DNA of 64,000 nt, taken from NCBI GenBank assembly GCA_945910005.1, contig OX246743.1:43682736-43746735 (forward strand), in the 5' to 3' direction. How positions within the stretch are numbered: the first letter of the stretch is position 1; each line of letters begins with the position of its first letter. Shown piece after piece: positions 28,401 through 33,855 of this stretch. The DNA comes from Isoperla grammatica (Eukaryota; Arthropoda; Insecta; Plecoptera; Perlodidae). Under the pieces are notes generated by a model. It saw only the letters and a program-made list of their open reading frames with translations. It was not told where the DNA came from and made no database searches. A program made the translations under genes and the position numbers.

Positions 28401-30858
28401 TTTTATATGTGCAGACCCGTTTCACAATAAAATCTCATGATATCAGCAAATATTGAATTTTAATTTCATTGCCAAAGATGACCAACTCCTATTGTATGTT
28501 TTGTACCCATGTAGACTGTGATCGTCTCTCTATGTTATTAGTCTAACTGTGAACACTGCTAACAATCAATGTCGTCCAAATACAAATATCCCTAACAACA
28601 GCACGAATTAGTAGAAATCACCTGTGACAAATGGGATGCTCTTATAACCATGACTACATAACTGATTAAACAAAAAATCGAATAGATTTTATTTTATACC
28701 ATAGAGCATCGAGATTAGAAGGAGTATGTATAACTCAATAGATTTCACGACACATTGACAAAATTGGAAAATTTATGCCATAGATTTTTGTAAAATTGAT
28801 TTGAGGCTGGTTAACTTCCAATTTTTAAATTACAATGTAGTAGAGAGCGTGCTGACAGTTTTGAATTCAAACCAAGGTTTATCCATCCAAATAAAAAAAA
28901 ATAAATTAAACAACTGAATTAACATTGAGGACCTTTCCTGCAAAAATGTAAAACCTTTCGAACTGAAATTCCTCCACGTCCGTTTAATTATATTTGTCCA
29001 GAGTAAAATCATATTACAAAGATTGTTTATAGTTTTAAAATATTTTGTATACATATACATTATGAGTTCCAAGGACAAATAATTGCCATTTCTTCCTCCA
29101 AATCTTTCTAACTAACCAACACAAACCGAAGGTATCCGTAAAACCCTCAACACGTCGTATATCCGCACCCCTTGCACGCCACCAATTAACACTCCTTGTA
29201 TCAACAACATTAACATTTTCAGGTGTACAATCACAAACTGCCGTATAGTATTGATGAAATAGGCAGCATCGAGATTACCGTCACTCCTTACGTTTGACAC
29301 GAAGACACTCATACCAGTACCAGTACTTCCTTAAATCTAAGGTGAAACAAGATGAACTTTATCATGAAATACTTCATACATTACATTATACTCGTCTCGA
29401 AACAACCATACTGAAATAGTTCGTCATAGGCGAGCGGATTTGACCAATCAGCGATCGGTATTTGAAATTGAAGCTCGCTGATTGGCTATGAATCATTCAC
29501 CTAAGACGAAAGCATCCGTTAGGTTGTTTCGGGACCAGTACTATAATATTAATGTATGTACTACTTTGCATGGACTCGTAAATTAGTTTTGTGTCTTGCA
29601 TGTTGTGTTGGTATAATGTTGCATGTTGGTTTCGCATGAGTGTTTGCATGTTGTCGAGTGAAGCAATGTTGCGTTTTCAGTTTTGTGTTGTTTTGTCAGG
29701 GGCAAGATGAGGTCGCTAATGGGGATGGTGACGGCAATCATGGTGGTGATAACAACTCTTCGGCACTTTTGTCACCTCTCCCCGGAGACGAATCTAAAGC
29801 TAGAGGTCAGGCATCTATGCAATATTCTCCCACCTCCCCTTGCTCCCTCCATACGCTCTCCTGTTGACGAATGATAACACAAGTACAACAGGCATCAGTT
29901 TATTTATTTACAGGTAGACTGTCGACTGTCGATAGAAACATAAAGATGAGAAAACGAATAAACCAACAGGTTTTGGCTAACTTGTAGTCTTGATCGGATA
30001 CCGTACAAGATAATATTTCTACTATTCCGAAACGTCTCGGCTTCATTTCTATTCTCACCTATACGTTTCTAGCTGCAATGTTTAAACCGGGTTGGTTGTC
30101 CTTCTGTACCGTTACCCTCACGTGAACATGTTCTGCATTCGTAGTTACAGTTATCTCAGAGATAAAAATAAATTGCTGTACGGTACCTATTTGATTGACA
30201 TTTGACCCTATAACTTGATAAAATACAAATAGAGAAACCATTTCTCAACACATACAATCCAACGTTTAAAGTTTGTAAACACCATGTGTTTCGATTCACT
30301 ATAAAATTTATTATTTCAGAGAATTGTAAACTAAGCATCTGCATAATTTTATGTATTATAATTGGTATTGTCCCCATTTATTAGTAAAAATGTATGTTAT
30401 TACCAGAAAACAATAGCTCTATATTACTAGCACTACAGTTTTTGGATACCCCCCACCCCCAAAAAGGATTTTAATATGTACATAAAAGCAATAGATATTA
30501 TTTTTCTTTGCCCATATCTTCCCCTACTCTTTCTCTTAGACAAGTACTAACTACTAGTCCTCTGCAAAGACACAAACCCATTCATATTTCATTTACATGT
30601 GAACTACTAACAACTACTAACGTTCCCAGCACTTTGCACGAATTCACAAATATTGCTTTGTACATACTACTTTCAGATTCGTTAATGCCCGACGCCGTCG
30701 TGCCCCGCGCCTTCATGCCAGGAGGCATTCTATCCCCAGTGTTTTTGTCGGAAGATCAACGCACGTTTGCAAACCCCATTAGTTATTTGGGCGGCCCTCG
30801 AATAGCTTACCCAAACACAACAAGTTTGAGTAAGGAGTCGGACATATCTCTCGACTGA
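1592..30858 (+). CDS. axo: Axotactin-like neurexin-superfamily transmembrane protein (5' partial)
   Basis: Seen: 28 in-phase coding exons at 1592-1762, 3373-3625, 4995-5347, 6482-6650, 7238-7353, 7604-7898, 8311-8462, 8870-9261, 10859-11216, 11524-11702, 12119-12360, 13381-13568, 13960-14133, 14606-14831, 15945-16192, 16917-17192, 17697-17846, 18046-18243, 18739-18885, 22530-22680, 23091-23256, 23824-23980, 24528-24706, 24904-25000, 25482-25867, 26234-26347, 29700-29805 and 30677-30858. About 1,940 residues: Kunitz (1-56), linker, LamG1 (~108-310), EGF1 (~315-353), LamG2, LamG3, EGF2 (~714-753), Caspr-like fibrinogen domain (~754-930), LamG4, EGF3, LamG5, EGF4 (~1392-1428), LamG6, TM (~1679-1702), cytoplasmic tail. 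Known: Drosophila axotactin is a glial neurexin-related protein of axon tracts, linked to axonal conduction; Caspr relatives organise septate-type junctions. Inferred: glia/neuron surface adhesion. The signal peptide lies outside the window. A shorter form can end in exon 26. The name rests on domain order. Confidence 0.85.
3051..3325. mobile_element. Foldback/MITE-like inverted repeat
   Basis: The left end CAATGATATTTAACAGCTAT (3051) is matched in reverse complement by the right end near 3300-3325; inner blocks around GCCATCTTGAATTGGGCA and TGCCCAATTCAAAATGGC also pair. No coding capacity. Its right end is 47 nt before exon 2. Confidence 0.8.
3373..3625 (+). CDS. axo: axo-like exon 2: Pro/Thr linker and start of LamG1
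   Basis: Acceptor GGCGCAG, donor GTATATA; phase 1 in, phase 2 out. The first ~50 residues are a Pro/Thr-rich linker (PTTEPAPVETTPPPRR) joining the Kunitz domain to the first laminin-G domain, which begins AELTFEETG. Much higher GC than the flanking introns. Confidence 0.9.
3692..3882. mobile_element. MITE with ~20-bp terminal inverted repeats
   Basis: The left end AGGCTGGTCCACACAGATTT and the right end AAATCTGTGTGGACCAGCCT are perfect reverse complements. The interior is AT-rich, has its own inverted repeat around AAGACGTTGTTTT and is non-coding. The target duplication is not clear, so the superfamily is not assigned. Confidence 0.88.
4995..5347 (+). CDS. axo: axo-like exon 3: LamG1 core
   Basis: Acceptor CTGTTTCAG, donor GTGGGTA; phase 2 in, phase 1 out. 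Contains the laminin-G strands ISFQFRTRLPHGLLVYHSVK, YALYVIVENGQLKVVHVFG and DHWHTVEVRIDVHGARL, ending in the V-L-I-G-G turn that precedes the final cysteine loop. Confidence 0.92.
6482..6650 (+). CDS. axo: axo-like exon 4: end of LamG1
   Basis: Acceptor ATGTTGCAG, donor GTAGGCG; phase 1 in, phase 2 out. Encodes the FVGCIKHMTLSAGK segment, the conserved GCI...V.N closing loop of a laminin-G domain, then EGCSSK leading into EGF1. Confidence 0.9.
6945..7144. mobile_element. Foldback element, family A copy 1
   Basis: The left arm (CCCAACCGCTGCGGTTG to ...TAATCTAGTCGGCTAGTA) is matched in reverse complement by CTACTAGCCGACTAGATTAT to GCAGGCGTTGGG on the right; arms of about 65 bp with a few mismatches. 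No coding capacity. A second copy lies near 16252-16413. Confidence 0.85.
7238..7353 (+). CDS. axo: axo-like exon 5: EGF1
   Basis: Acceptor TATGTAACAG, donor GTAAGTA; phase 2 in, phase 1 out. One EGF-like module: CHSRRNLCFVGSRCVNHYN, then YTCDCFGT and a final cysteine in GELCDHN. It separates LamG1 from LamG2. Confidence 0.9.
7385..7592 (-). mobile_element. Dispersed repeat family B, reversed copy
   Basis: In reverse orientation this matches 22780-23000 and 52515-52680 over GACAGCTTAGGTCAT, GACGTCTTCC, GGGGGTCGTCATAAGG and CTTACGACTGGCAGAGT. Its 5' end stops about 11 nt before the acceptor AG of exon 6, so part of that acceptor's upstream region is transposon-derived. Class unknown (SINE- or MITE-like, non-coding). 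Confidence 0.8.
7604..7898 (+). CDS. axo: axo-like exon 6: LamG2, first part
   Basis: Acceptor ATTGTTACAG, donor GTACGGA; phase 1 in, phase 2 out. Begins ATVITLRGSSYLSYRVYDW, typical of a LamG start, followed by RISLFFKTRYDDSVLFYASG and YWNNLTIAHHR. Confidence 0.92.
8011..8280 (-). mobile_element. tRNA-derived SINE with 10-bp target duplication
   Basis: In minus orientation the head carries a pol III A box (GTGGCTCAGCGG) and B box (GGTTCGATTCC), followed by a ~180-bp body and an ATT-rich tail. Flanking direct repeats AAATCATTAT at 8001-8010 and 8281-8290 are a perfect target-site duplication. The head lies about 30 nt upstream of exon 7. A related copy is at 23285-23505. Confidence 0.93.
8311..8462 (+). 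CDS. axo: axo-like exon 7: LamG2, middle
   Basis: Acceptor TTGATCACAG, donor GTTGGTG; phase 2 in, phase 1 out. Encodes EVISIHLNEETKVLELPG and IDPEIYIGGGPDLEKKK, the strand and I-G-G-G turn of LamG2. Its acceptor is immediately beside a SINE insertion. Confidence 0.9.
8870..9261 (+). CDS. axo: axo-like exon 8: end of LamG2 and first half of LamG3
   Basis: Acceptor ATTCCTTTCAG, donor GTGAGTC; phase 1 in, phase 0 out. GVLKYVFFNDISIIYELQ closes LamG2 without the usual cysteine; LamG3 starts around LTFPFPSTHIWWPT and continues SLSLDLGFRSTRAVAALAM to GAWHS, which joins VELRYQ of exon 9. Confidence 0.92.
9696..10858 (+). repeat. Seven extra copies of the exon 9 acceptor and exon start (166-bp units)
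   Basis: Units start at 9696, 9863, 10029, 10195, 10361, 10527 and 10693; the eighth copy (10859) is the complete exon. Each unit holds the first ~125 nt of exon 9, a divergent tail CACGAGAGACTAGTATGT, and a new acceptor CATGTCTAG. Read from any of these seven acceptors, the protein frame runs about 45 codons into the TAG of GAGAGACTAG. The gap from the GTATGT in one unit to the next acceptor is only 29 nt, too short for a normal intron. Confidence 0.95.
10859..11216 (+). CDS. axo: axo-like exon 9: end of LamG3 and EGF2
   Basis: Last of eight near-identical acceptors (GCATGTCTAG), donor GTGAGTT; phase 0 in, phase 1 out. VELRYQDNELHMTIDYRHK and VGLVGCMRGITVNGEY finish LamG3; CMRPNTCEHGGKCSVKED and CNCKGTGYIGNNC form EGF2. 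Only this copy is open all the way to a donor. Confidence 0.93.
11308..11485. repeat. (GATGAC)n hexanucleotide array
   Basis: About 28 units of GATGAC with occasional variants occupy most of intron 9, ending about 40 nt before the exon 10 acceptor. Open frames on both strands here are repeat artefacts (Met-Thr or Ser runs). Confidence 0.95.
11524..11702 (+). CDS. axo: axo-like exon 10: Caspr-type fibrinogen-like domain, start
   Basis: Acceptor TTCGGTTACAG, donor GTAGTAC; phase 1 in, phase 0 out. CEELALLGYTKPDVYLIDID followed by GNGPFPPAHVKCEF is the signature of the fibrinogen-like domain of contactin-associated proteins. This places the protein nearer Caspr/axotactin than classical neurexin. 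Confidence 0.92.
12119..12360 (+). CDS. axo: axo-like exon 11: Caspr-type fibrinogen-like domain, middle
   Basis: Acceptor CTGTTTGCAG, donor GTAAGAC; phase 0 in, phase 2 out. Encodes RFNITYREFSAEMLQELI, the CSQHIKYDC cysteine pair and ATWFFSSARG, then RGVCPCAVN. The exon end and donor are tandemly repeated downstream. Confidence 0.92.
12361..12813 (+). repeat. Three extra copies of the exon 11 end and donor (151-bp units)
   Basis: Donor-like junctions CAACAG|GT recur at 12512, 12663 and 12814, exactly 151 nt apart from the true donor at 12361. Each extra copy carries the last ~110 nt of exon 11 lacking 13 nt (around ACGTGGTTCTTCT), so the copied coding frame is shifted. The fourth junction reads GTATGA rather than GTAAGA. 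Confidence 0.95.
12955..13115 (+). mobile_element. Dispersed repeat family B, partial copy
   Basis: Matches the family at 22780-23000 over TTACGACTGGCAG and GTCACCCTGGG, with weaker identity elsewhere. Lies in intron 11, downstream of the donor array. Confidence 0.6.
13381..13568 (+). CDS. axo: axo-like exon 12: end of fibrinogen-like domain, start of LamG4
   Basis: Acceptor GATGTTTTCAG, donor GTAAGAC; phase 2 in, phase 1 out. CNCDMSEGKWFSDEGHYVTP is the conserved Caspr segment following the fibrinogen-like fold; GRITLGPLECVET leads into LamG4. Confidence 0.92.
13596..13900. mobile_element. Foldback element with ~130-bp arms
   Basis: The arm from TAGGTCTCTCACAGCAAG through TCTAGTACAATTTGG pairs in reverse complement with CCAAATTGTACTAGATAATC through GTGTGAGAGACCT. 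Short loop around 13735-13765. Non-coding; fills nearly all of the intron between exons 12 and 13. Confidence 0.88.
13960..14133 (+). CDS. axo: axo-like exon 13: LamG4, first part
   Basis: Acceptor CTGCTTCCAG, donor GTAAGAT; phase 1 in, phase 1 out. QSYIEVPGWRKGDISFSFRT and KAILLYQPPI are the first LamG strands, ending MVALTSG. Confidence 0.92.
14606..14831 (+). CDS. axo: axo-like exon 14: LamG4, middle
   Basis: Acceptor GTTCCCGCAG, donor GTAAGAG; phase 1 in, phase 2 out. FHLTFNFTLNNGMSRELQI, GEWQKIWIDYNEHHVRF and EGSMFIGGATE. Reading past the donor meets TAA at once. The donor region is copied about fifteen more times downstream. Confidence 0.92.
14832..15560 (+). repeat. Minisatellite of exon 14 donor junctions (~16 copies)
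   Basis: Units of roughly 38-70 bp built on CGGGGGAGCCACAGAGTAAGA, each repeating the last ~14 nt of exon 14 plus the start of its intron. Early units alternate GTAAGAGCAAAGG and GTAAGAGTATATAG tails; later ones add ACACACTA and lose identity. Almost every unit keeps a donor-consensus AGAGTAAGA or CGAGTAAGA. Confidence 0.95.
15945..16192 (+). CDS. axo: axo-like exon 15: end of LamG4 and EGF3
   Basis: Acceptor TTGTTTGTAG, donor GTGAGTG; phase 2 in, phase 1 out. QQGLIGCFRGLVVNGEILD closes LamG4; CDPNPCKNKAQCKELW and FQCVCENPWAHVGTYC form EGF3. Confidence 0.93.
16252..16413. mobile_element. Foldback element, family A copy 2
   Basis: Shares GCTACTAGCCGACTAGATTA, GGTACGAAGCAGTAGAC and the TACAGTCAACAT start with 6945-7144, in the same orientation, with the central part diverged. 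Lies in intron 15 upstream of the acceptor array. Confidence 0.75.
16480..16916 (+). repeat. Five extra copies of the exon 16 acceptor (81-bp units)
   Basis: Acceptor-plus-exon starts CTTGCAG|ACATCAACAC occur at 16511, 16592, 16673, 16754 and 16835 (81 nt apart), then at 16917, the real exon. Each extra copy keeps only ~25 nt of exon, then CCTTACCCACCGTGTTGCTT. From any extra acceptor the frame NINTKAVT reads about 20 codons and stops at TAA in CTTCTAAC. Confidence 0.95.
16917..17192 (+). CDS. axo: axo-like exon 16: LamG5, first part
   Basis: Last of six acceptors (ATGCTTGCAG), donor GTAACTC; phase 1 in, phase 1 out. KAVTFLRAEAYIKRNYLANV, NILINLRTYGENSLVLYAND and LLQGKWVVFMFNVGREIHNV are LamG strands, ending SVEYPG. 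Both of its splice junctions are tandemly duplicated. Confidence 0.92.
17181..17336 (+). repeat. Repeated exon 16 donor with CT tracts (four donors, one decayed)
   Basis: The 12-nt block TGGAGTACCCAG followed by GTAACTCTCTCT recurs: donors at 17193, 17242, 17271 and 17302; a fifth block ends CCAGATTC without GT. Between copies, CT-rich runs mostly end CTCTCAG, so the block is often flanked by an acceptor and a donor. Confidence 0.92.
17697..17846 (+). CDS. axo: axo-like exon 17: LamG5, second part
   Basis: Acceptor TATCGTTGCAG, donor GTAAAAT; phase 1 in, phase 1 out. GKSVQVAIVRTEAETILHVN continues LamG5; ends WTNPER. Codon phase matches exon 16 whether or not the VEYP repeat is added. Confidence 0.88.
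17860..17985. mobile_element. Possible SINE fragment
   Basis: Contains a pol III B-box-like core GGGACTCGAATCC inside intron 17, with no clear A box. Too short and diverged for a firm call. Confidence 0.3.
18046..18243 (+). CDS. axo: axo-like exon 18: LamG5, end
   Basis: Acceptor TTTGTTTTCAG, donor GTAAGTC; phase 1 in, phase 1 out. PPAPPTEYFQINLGGFDPYN, then LDGYVGCIRGLQIGDHLVD, the GCI closing loop of LamG5. Confidence 0.92.
18445..18600. mobile_element. Dispersed repeat, unclassified
   Basis: The stretch with GCTAATCGAGACGATGAGCG and GGTGATAATGAAGATGAGA resembles 62790-62850 (TTAATCGAGACGATCGTTGA). Non-coding, inside intron 18. Confidence 0.4.
18739..18885 (+). CDS. axo: axo-like exon 19: EGF4
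   Basis: Acceptor CGTGTTCTAG, donor GTAAGAA; phase 1 in, phase 1 out. CQMKCDEVPCKNQGIC and SSCDCEQTSYYGEFC give the six cysteines of an EGF module. The next intron carries the retrotransposon. Confidence 0.92.
18933..19151 (+). pseudogene. Retrotransposon ORF1 C-terminal fragment (esterase-like)
   Basis: About 70 residues ending SGDGLHLNRSGARELGNLF. The D-G-x-H-L arrangement resembles the last catalytic block of SGNH/GDSL-type esterase domains in ORF1 of CR1-group elements. Everything upstream is missing, consistent with 5' truncation. It ends about 60 nt before the ORF2 start. Confidence 0.6.
19215..22127 (+). pseudogene. Retrotransposon ORF2: endonuclease-reverse transcriptase, frameshifted
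   Basis: Endonuclease motifs INCRSVRS, VETWLDDE, VIAGDLNLPGVHW and MSDHRAP are followed by RT motifs YRPVSLTSVGSKIMEKVV, QHGFREGYSCETQLI, FLDFEKAFDKVSHG, SGVPQGSVLGPLLF and LFADDCVLY. The FADD core is intact. The frame is broken near 19400 and 20785 (both at runs of G) and near 20296-20400, where about 90 nt unlike the element interrupt it. Homopolymer breaks may be real decay or sequencing error. Confidence 0.88.
22530..22680 (+). CDS. axo: axo-like exon 20: LamG6, first part
   Basis: Acceptor TGCTCGACAG, donor GTGAATA; phase 1 in, phase 2 out. EKGADFGGESALQRKYLLDG and VNRVKVQLAFSSND. The start was chosen because the phase-1 join to exon 19 restores a continuous frame; there is another frame open across this region that lacks LamG similarity. 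Confidence 0.85.
22777..23003 (+). mobile_element. Dispersed repeat family B, near-full copy
   Basis: Highly similar to 52515-52680 and the reverse of 7385-7592: CGACGTACTTGACAGCTTAG, CATATGACGTCTTCC, CGGATCCATTATA, then GTCGCCTCTTACGACTGGC and a run of C at 22981. Non-coding, in intron 20. Confidence 0.85.
23091..23256 (+). CDS. axo: axo-like exon 21: LamG6, second part
   Basis: Acceptor TGTTTTCCAG, donor GTAAGTG; phase 2 in, phase 0 out. SYYLMVALTSEGHLIFEEDR and HFLNGARHSVYYQRTDD are LamG strands. Confidence 0.92.
23285..23505 (+). mobile_element. tRNA-derived SINE, plus orientation
   Basis: The head ACCGATAGAGATGGCTCAGC contains an A box; the B-box-like GGTTCGATACC follows. Same family as 8011-8280, more diverged. 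It begins about 28 nt after the exon 21 donor. Confidence 0.85.
23516..23620 (+). repeat. Displaced copy of the exon 22 donor region
   Basis: The donor block TGCCTCTCAAGTAGGTGGCC (gt at 23541) and ~80 following nt repeat the true exon 22 junction (gt at 23981) and its intron start, exactly 440 nt away in direct orientation. This copy lies in intron 21, upstream of exon 22. Confidence 0.9.
23824..23980 (+). CDS. axo: axo-like exon 22: LamG6, third part
   Basis: Acceptor CTTCCTAG, donor GTAGGTG; phase 0 in, phase 1 out. EVRVADEGANEVQVGGVNT and YKSYSGCLS; joined to exon 23 it reads GCLSNVFLEV, the closing loop of LamG6. Confidence 0.92.
24528..24706 (+). CDS. axo: axo-like exon 23: end of LamG6 and juxtamembrane region
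   Basis: Acceptor TGTCCGTCAG, donor GTGAGTC; phase 1 in, phase 0 out. VFLEVNSYEMKPLEEYMLFT then AQCSFFDVVQKPQPGPS, with the final LamG cysteine. Confidence 0.9.
24904..25000 (+). CDS. axo: axo-like exon 24: extracellular stalk
   Basis: Acceptor CTGTTTTCAG, donor GTAAGTT; phase 0 in, phase 1 out. GLHKGWVDEPPAKIPYVFTN and an acidic end EEENGSTQ. Short linker between LamG6 and the membrane. Confidence 0.88.
25482..25867 (+). CDS. axo: axo-like exon 25: transmembrane helix and cytoplasmic tail
   Basis: Acceptor TTGATTCCAG, donor GTATTTA; phase 1 in, phase 0 out. IFLVLTTFFVLIVLLGLCLV is a clear membrane span, followed by basic QYKKRM and a Pro/Lys-rich tail with repeated YKPI/LKPI/YKPV motifs. 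This makes the product a type I membrane protein rather than a purely secreted one. Confidence 0.92.
26143..26190 (+). mobile_element. Dispersed repeat family B, short fragment
   Basis: The block GACAGGGTCTGATTTTGTCG matches the family interior (GACAGGGTCTCCTTTTGTCG at 22925). Only about 45 bp remain, in intron 25. Confidence 0.55.
26234..26419 (+). CDS. axo: axo-like exon 26: acidic tail, with short alternative C-terminus
   Basis: Acceptor AATGTTTCAG, phase 0 in. Encodes PFEDLARSLHNSIAEEDEGD, a strongly acidic run, then IPSKP. At 26348 a donor GTAAGC can splice to 29700 (long form). If unused, the frame stays open as VSRSLANMAPLSTLSEVTL...AFE and stops at 26417-26419 (short form). Both readings look protein-like; transcript data would be needed to rank them. 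Confidence 0.82.
   Translation, partial: PFEDLARSLHNSIAEEDEGDVEDDEDEEEELLDIPSKPVSRSLANMAPLSTLSEVTLNAFE
26396..26645 (+). repeat. Tandem duplication across the short-form stop codon and 3'UTR
   Basis: The unit beginning CACGCTTAACGCTTTCGAGT (26398) recurs 140 nt later as CACGCTTAACGCTTTCAAGT, followed by ~75 shared nt (GACAGCGATCTGTCTTGTGA). The copy lies after the stop codon and is presumably 3'UTR or intron. Confidence 0.92.
26420..29699. other. Intron 26 / short-form 3'UTR, no further exon seen
   Basis: AT-rich sequence. An AATAAA at 27202 could end the short form. Apart from the duplication at 26396-26645 and the foldback near 29396 I see no coding exon. Confidence 0.5.
29396..29534. mobile_element. 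Small MITE-like element, family C copy 1
   Basis: The ends TCTCGAAACAACC and GGTTGTTTCGGGA are inverted repeats. The interior GCGATCGGTATTTG and GACGAAAGCAT match 62308-62405, so at least two copies exist in the window. Non-coding. Confidence 0.65.
29700..29805 (+). CDS. axo: axo-like exon 27: distal cytoplasmic tail (long form)
   Basis: Acceptor TGTTTTGTCAG; phase 0 in, phase 1 out. Encodes GQDEVANGDGDGNHGGDNNS then LSPLPGDESKAR. The donor (GAG|GTCAGG) is weak, but the phase fits exon 28 exactly, while exon 26 to 28 directly would be out of frame. Confidence 0.65.
29905..30135. mobile_element. Foldback family D, diverged copy
   Basis: GTCGATAGAAACATAAAGATG and TAGTCTTGATCGGATACCG resemble parts of 32229-32519 and 44290-44600; the closing part GTCCTTCTGTACCG also matches 44576. 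Intronic and non-coding. Confidence 0.5.
30677..30858 (+). CDS. axo: axo-like exon 28: C-terminal exon (long form)
   Basis: Acceptor ACTACTTTCAG, phase 1 in, stop TGA at 30856-30858. SLMPDAVVPRAFMPGGILSP, FLSEDQRTFANPISYLGG and a C-terminus ending SLSKESDISLD. Composition and codon use resemble the other tail exons. Confidence is lower than for the ectodomain exons because the tail has no recognisable domain. Confidence 0.7.
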
Positions 30859-32228
30859 ACGAGAATGGACATCGCGAAGTGTTAGTCAAATGTTTGGTAA
30901 CATTTTAGAACGGTAGCGAAACAAGTATTATTTAATTAAGGACAACAAGTGAAAACTGTGAAGTGGACCTAGTTAAAAGAACTGTGAATTATGTTATTCA
31001 TGACTAATGAACTCGAAATAATAATACAAGTGACACGAATTGAATAGCTTAAATCTAGAATGTATTCGGAGCCCGAATGTAATACCAACAATCTGGTATT
31101 TCACAGAAATATAACAAAAGTAATAAACTATATTTTTTCAAATACGACACAGCGAGGTTGAGTCACTACTGGATGCTTATTGGCTCATATATAGAAAGTT
31201 TAACTCAGAAATATAATTTGTTTCTATGGATAAATGCCAATACTCTTTCAAATTTTGGGTTTGTTGCATCTGGGTATCACAAGCTATATGTTCAATCACT
31301 TTTTTATTATTTGACAGATATTCTTAGAACGTATTATTGTATTGTGTAAATAGTAATTTAGATTTAAGAAGTCAACTTTGGGATCAAAGCTTATAGGAAA
31401 AAATGTACATAATTAATTATACGAGATCTGACTTTTTTTTTATTGAGATGGTCTTTCGGTTTCTTTAACCTTCTTAGAAAATGAATACCTGGTCTATGCC
31501 TTTCAACTAAATATTTAAGTCTCTACTAGTAACTTGTATCACCATGGCCACACAAGGTAGCAAGCTGTAAAATCAAGTTAGTTGACAACCAGAAAATTTG
31601 GTTGGAAGTCATAAGATCGGGAACAAGGGTGTTAAATAGTATTTAGACTGTCAGCGTAACCAACTTTAAAGTGGCGAACAATATGTAAATATTAAATAAA
31701 GTATTGCTGCAATATGCGTATGATGTATGGAAGCAAAGATAACAAGACAATTATAAACTCTAGGAAAATATTCAAGAGGCGTGATTCATGATCATTGATC
31801 AACCATTTTCAAACAAAAATATTGCCACAAAAATAATTGTAGCAAATTACTCATTTTGAAAAGACCAAGCATCTAGTTTTAAAGTGTACCACTGCATTTG
31901 TTTATGTTCTTGTGTTGTTTTGTTCTGTAACTTGTAAGTACGTATATGTACGGAAGTGTGAGCTTGAGCGACTTTTACTGTATTCACGTAATTCCAGCTG
32001 TACCAATAACGAGAGATCTTGGCACTTTTTGGAAATGTTACAAGAGAATAAAAACTAAAACATCAAAAGCTGCACAAGTGTTACCTACTTATTACTACTA
32101 ATGAGACAGTAACTTGCATGGATTTTACCTTGTTTACTATCAAAGTATTTTCAGATAACCTACTAATGCAAGTTTGTATAATAAACTTCATTTACAATGT
32201 GAATTTGTGTAAGTTTGCCTAACGGCTG
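30859..32228 (+). other. Probable 3'UTR and downstream region of the axo-like gene
   Basis: No coding exon seen. Candidate polyadenylation signals AATAAA at 31122-31127 and 31695-31700 on the plus strand. Confidence 0.45.
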
Positions 32229-32519
32229 GTTTGAGCTTGGAGGGAAGGATAGGAAGGAACCAACAGCTTACCTTGTAGTAGTTGCGGCCTTCGGAGTCGA
32301 TAGAAACACAAAAAGATATATACACAAAACGTCGAGACTGTTTCGGCCTGACCTGGCCTTGATCACGACGTCGGGTGATCAAGGCCAGGTCAGGCCGAAA
32401 CAGTCTCGACGTTTTGTGTATATATCTTTTTGTGTTTCTACTTTCTATCGACTCCGAAGGCCGCAACTACTACAAGGTAAGCTGTTGGTTCCTTCCTATC
32501 CTTCCCTCCAAGCTCAAAC
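32229..32519. mobile_element. Near-perfect palindromic foldback, family D
   Basis: About 140 bp from GTTTGAGCTTGGAGGGAAGG to GGCCTTGATCA repeat almost exactly in reverse complement, around a centre CGACGTCGGG. Few differences between arms imply recent formation or correction. Both strands show the same mirrored open frames, which are artefacts. Confidence 0.92.
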
Positions 32520-33775
32520 TTCATTGACAGTAAGTAATGGCACTGAGTTTATATAATGTTCTTTATAAACTCAATGGTAATAGTTTGTCTATAGGATTTT
32601 GCAAAACTATTGTCTAGATTTAATAGTATGAACATGTACGTACGTATATGAATGCAGACACGTCCTAATATATAAACACCTTGGCATCATATCCAAATTT
32701 TAGTCGGGTTGAGGGGACTCCATTACATGTACTCATATTATTTTTACTTCAGTTGAGTACAGTACAAGGAACTGCTTAATTACATCCATTTATGAGTTAT
32801 TACGAAGTTACATCAATGACATTTTCCCCAGTTCATTCTATCAGGTTTGATACTAAATTAATTCTAAAAATATTTTAAATCTCCTATTCTTGGTTAGGAA
32901 AATGTAACTTGGTTTTAACTGTAATAAAATACAGAAGGTATTAAAAAGATACTTTATTATATTACCATATTTTTAATAGGCAAAAAAATTCACAGGCATG
33001 AAATTGGGGGAAAGCATTACGACATCAACAGCTTGTAATCTTTGCAGTGGAATAGAGAGCCATAAACTTATATTGCAAACCACCCCAAGCCATGCATTGT
33101 TTACTGCAATCATTCGAGACTTGAACAGTGTTTTCTGGATGCCAAACGTTAAATGATACAGACCCATCTTTGTAGTTTACGTGGTTTAAGGAATGGGCCC
33201 CTTGTATTTAAGTTATCACAGTTTGGCGTAAATCAATGTACTCGCAACACTTTCAATGCACTCATTTCTTTAACAACTCATCACATCTTTGGGACAGTGT
33301 ACAGATCTATGTACTTGAGGAGGCATGCTTATGTTGTGTTTATGGCCAGTTAGTCGTTACTAATGAGTAATGATATATCATCCTAAGAATGTATTTCCTT
33401 GCTTATTTCTTTCAATTAGGACCACTGCAAACTATACAATACCAATATTAACCTATTCTCACGATCCAATGGAAGATAATAAAACAAAACTCATAATACG
33501 TAGCCAATATGCTGACGCAATCGCTGGCATAGTAGCATTGATCTGATCAACCATGATTCCTGTGTTCGAGGTTGGAATCTTTGCTGGGGCACGTACGCCA
33601 TGTATATCTTCATAATACACCATCCTTCACTTATTGTCTTGATTGGAATCATCACAATCCATAATGATAAACCCAACTCAACATTCTGCACAAGATCAGG
33701 CTGTATCATTACCAAGTTACGTATTTGTGCATCCAGTAAGGCGTGCCCAAAACATCAGCCAGTATATTATTAATG

Positions 33776-33855
<80 letters not shown>

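Noticed and set aside
32188..32556. Two nearly identical proteins on opposite strands
   Set aside because: Produced by the palindrome; mirrored translation, not a gene.
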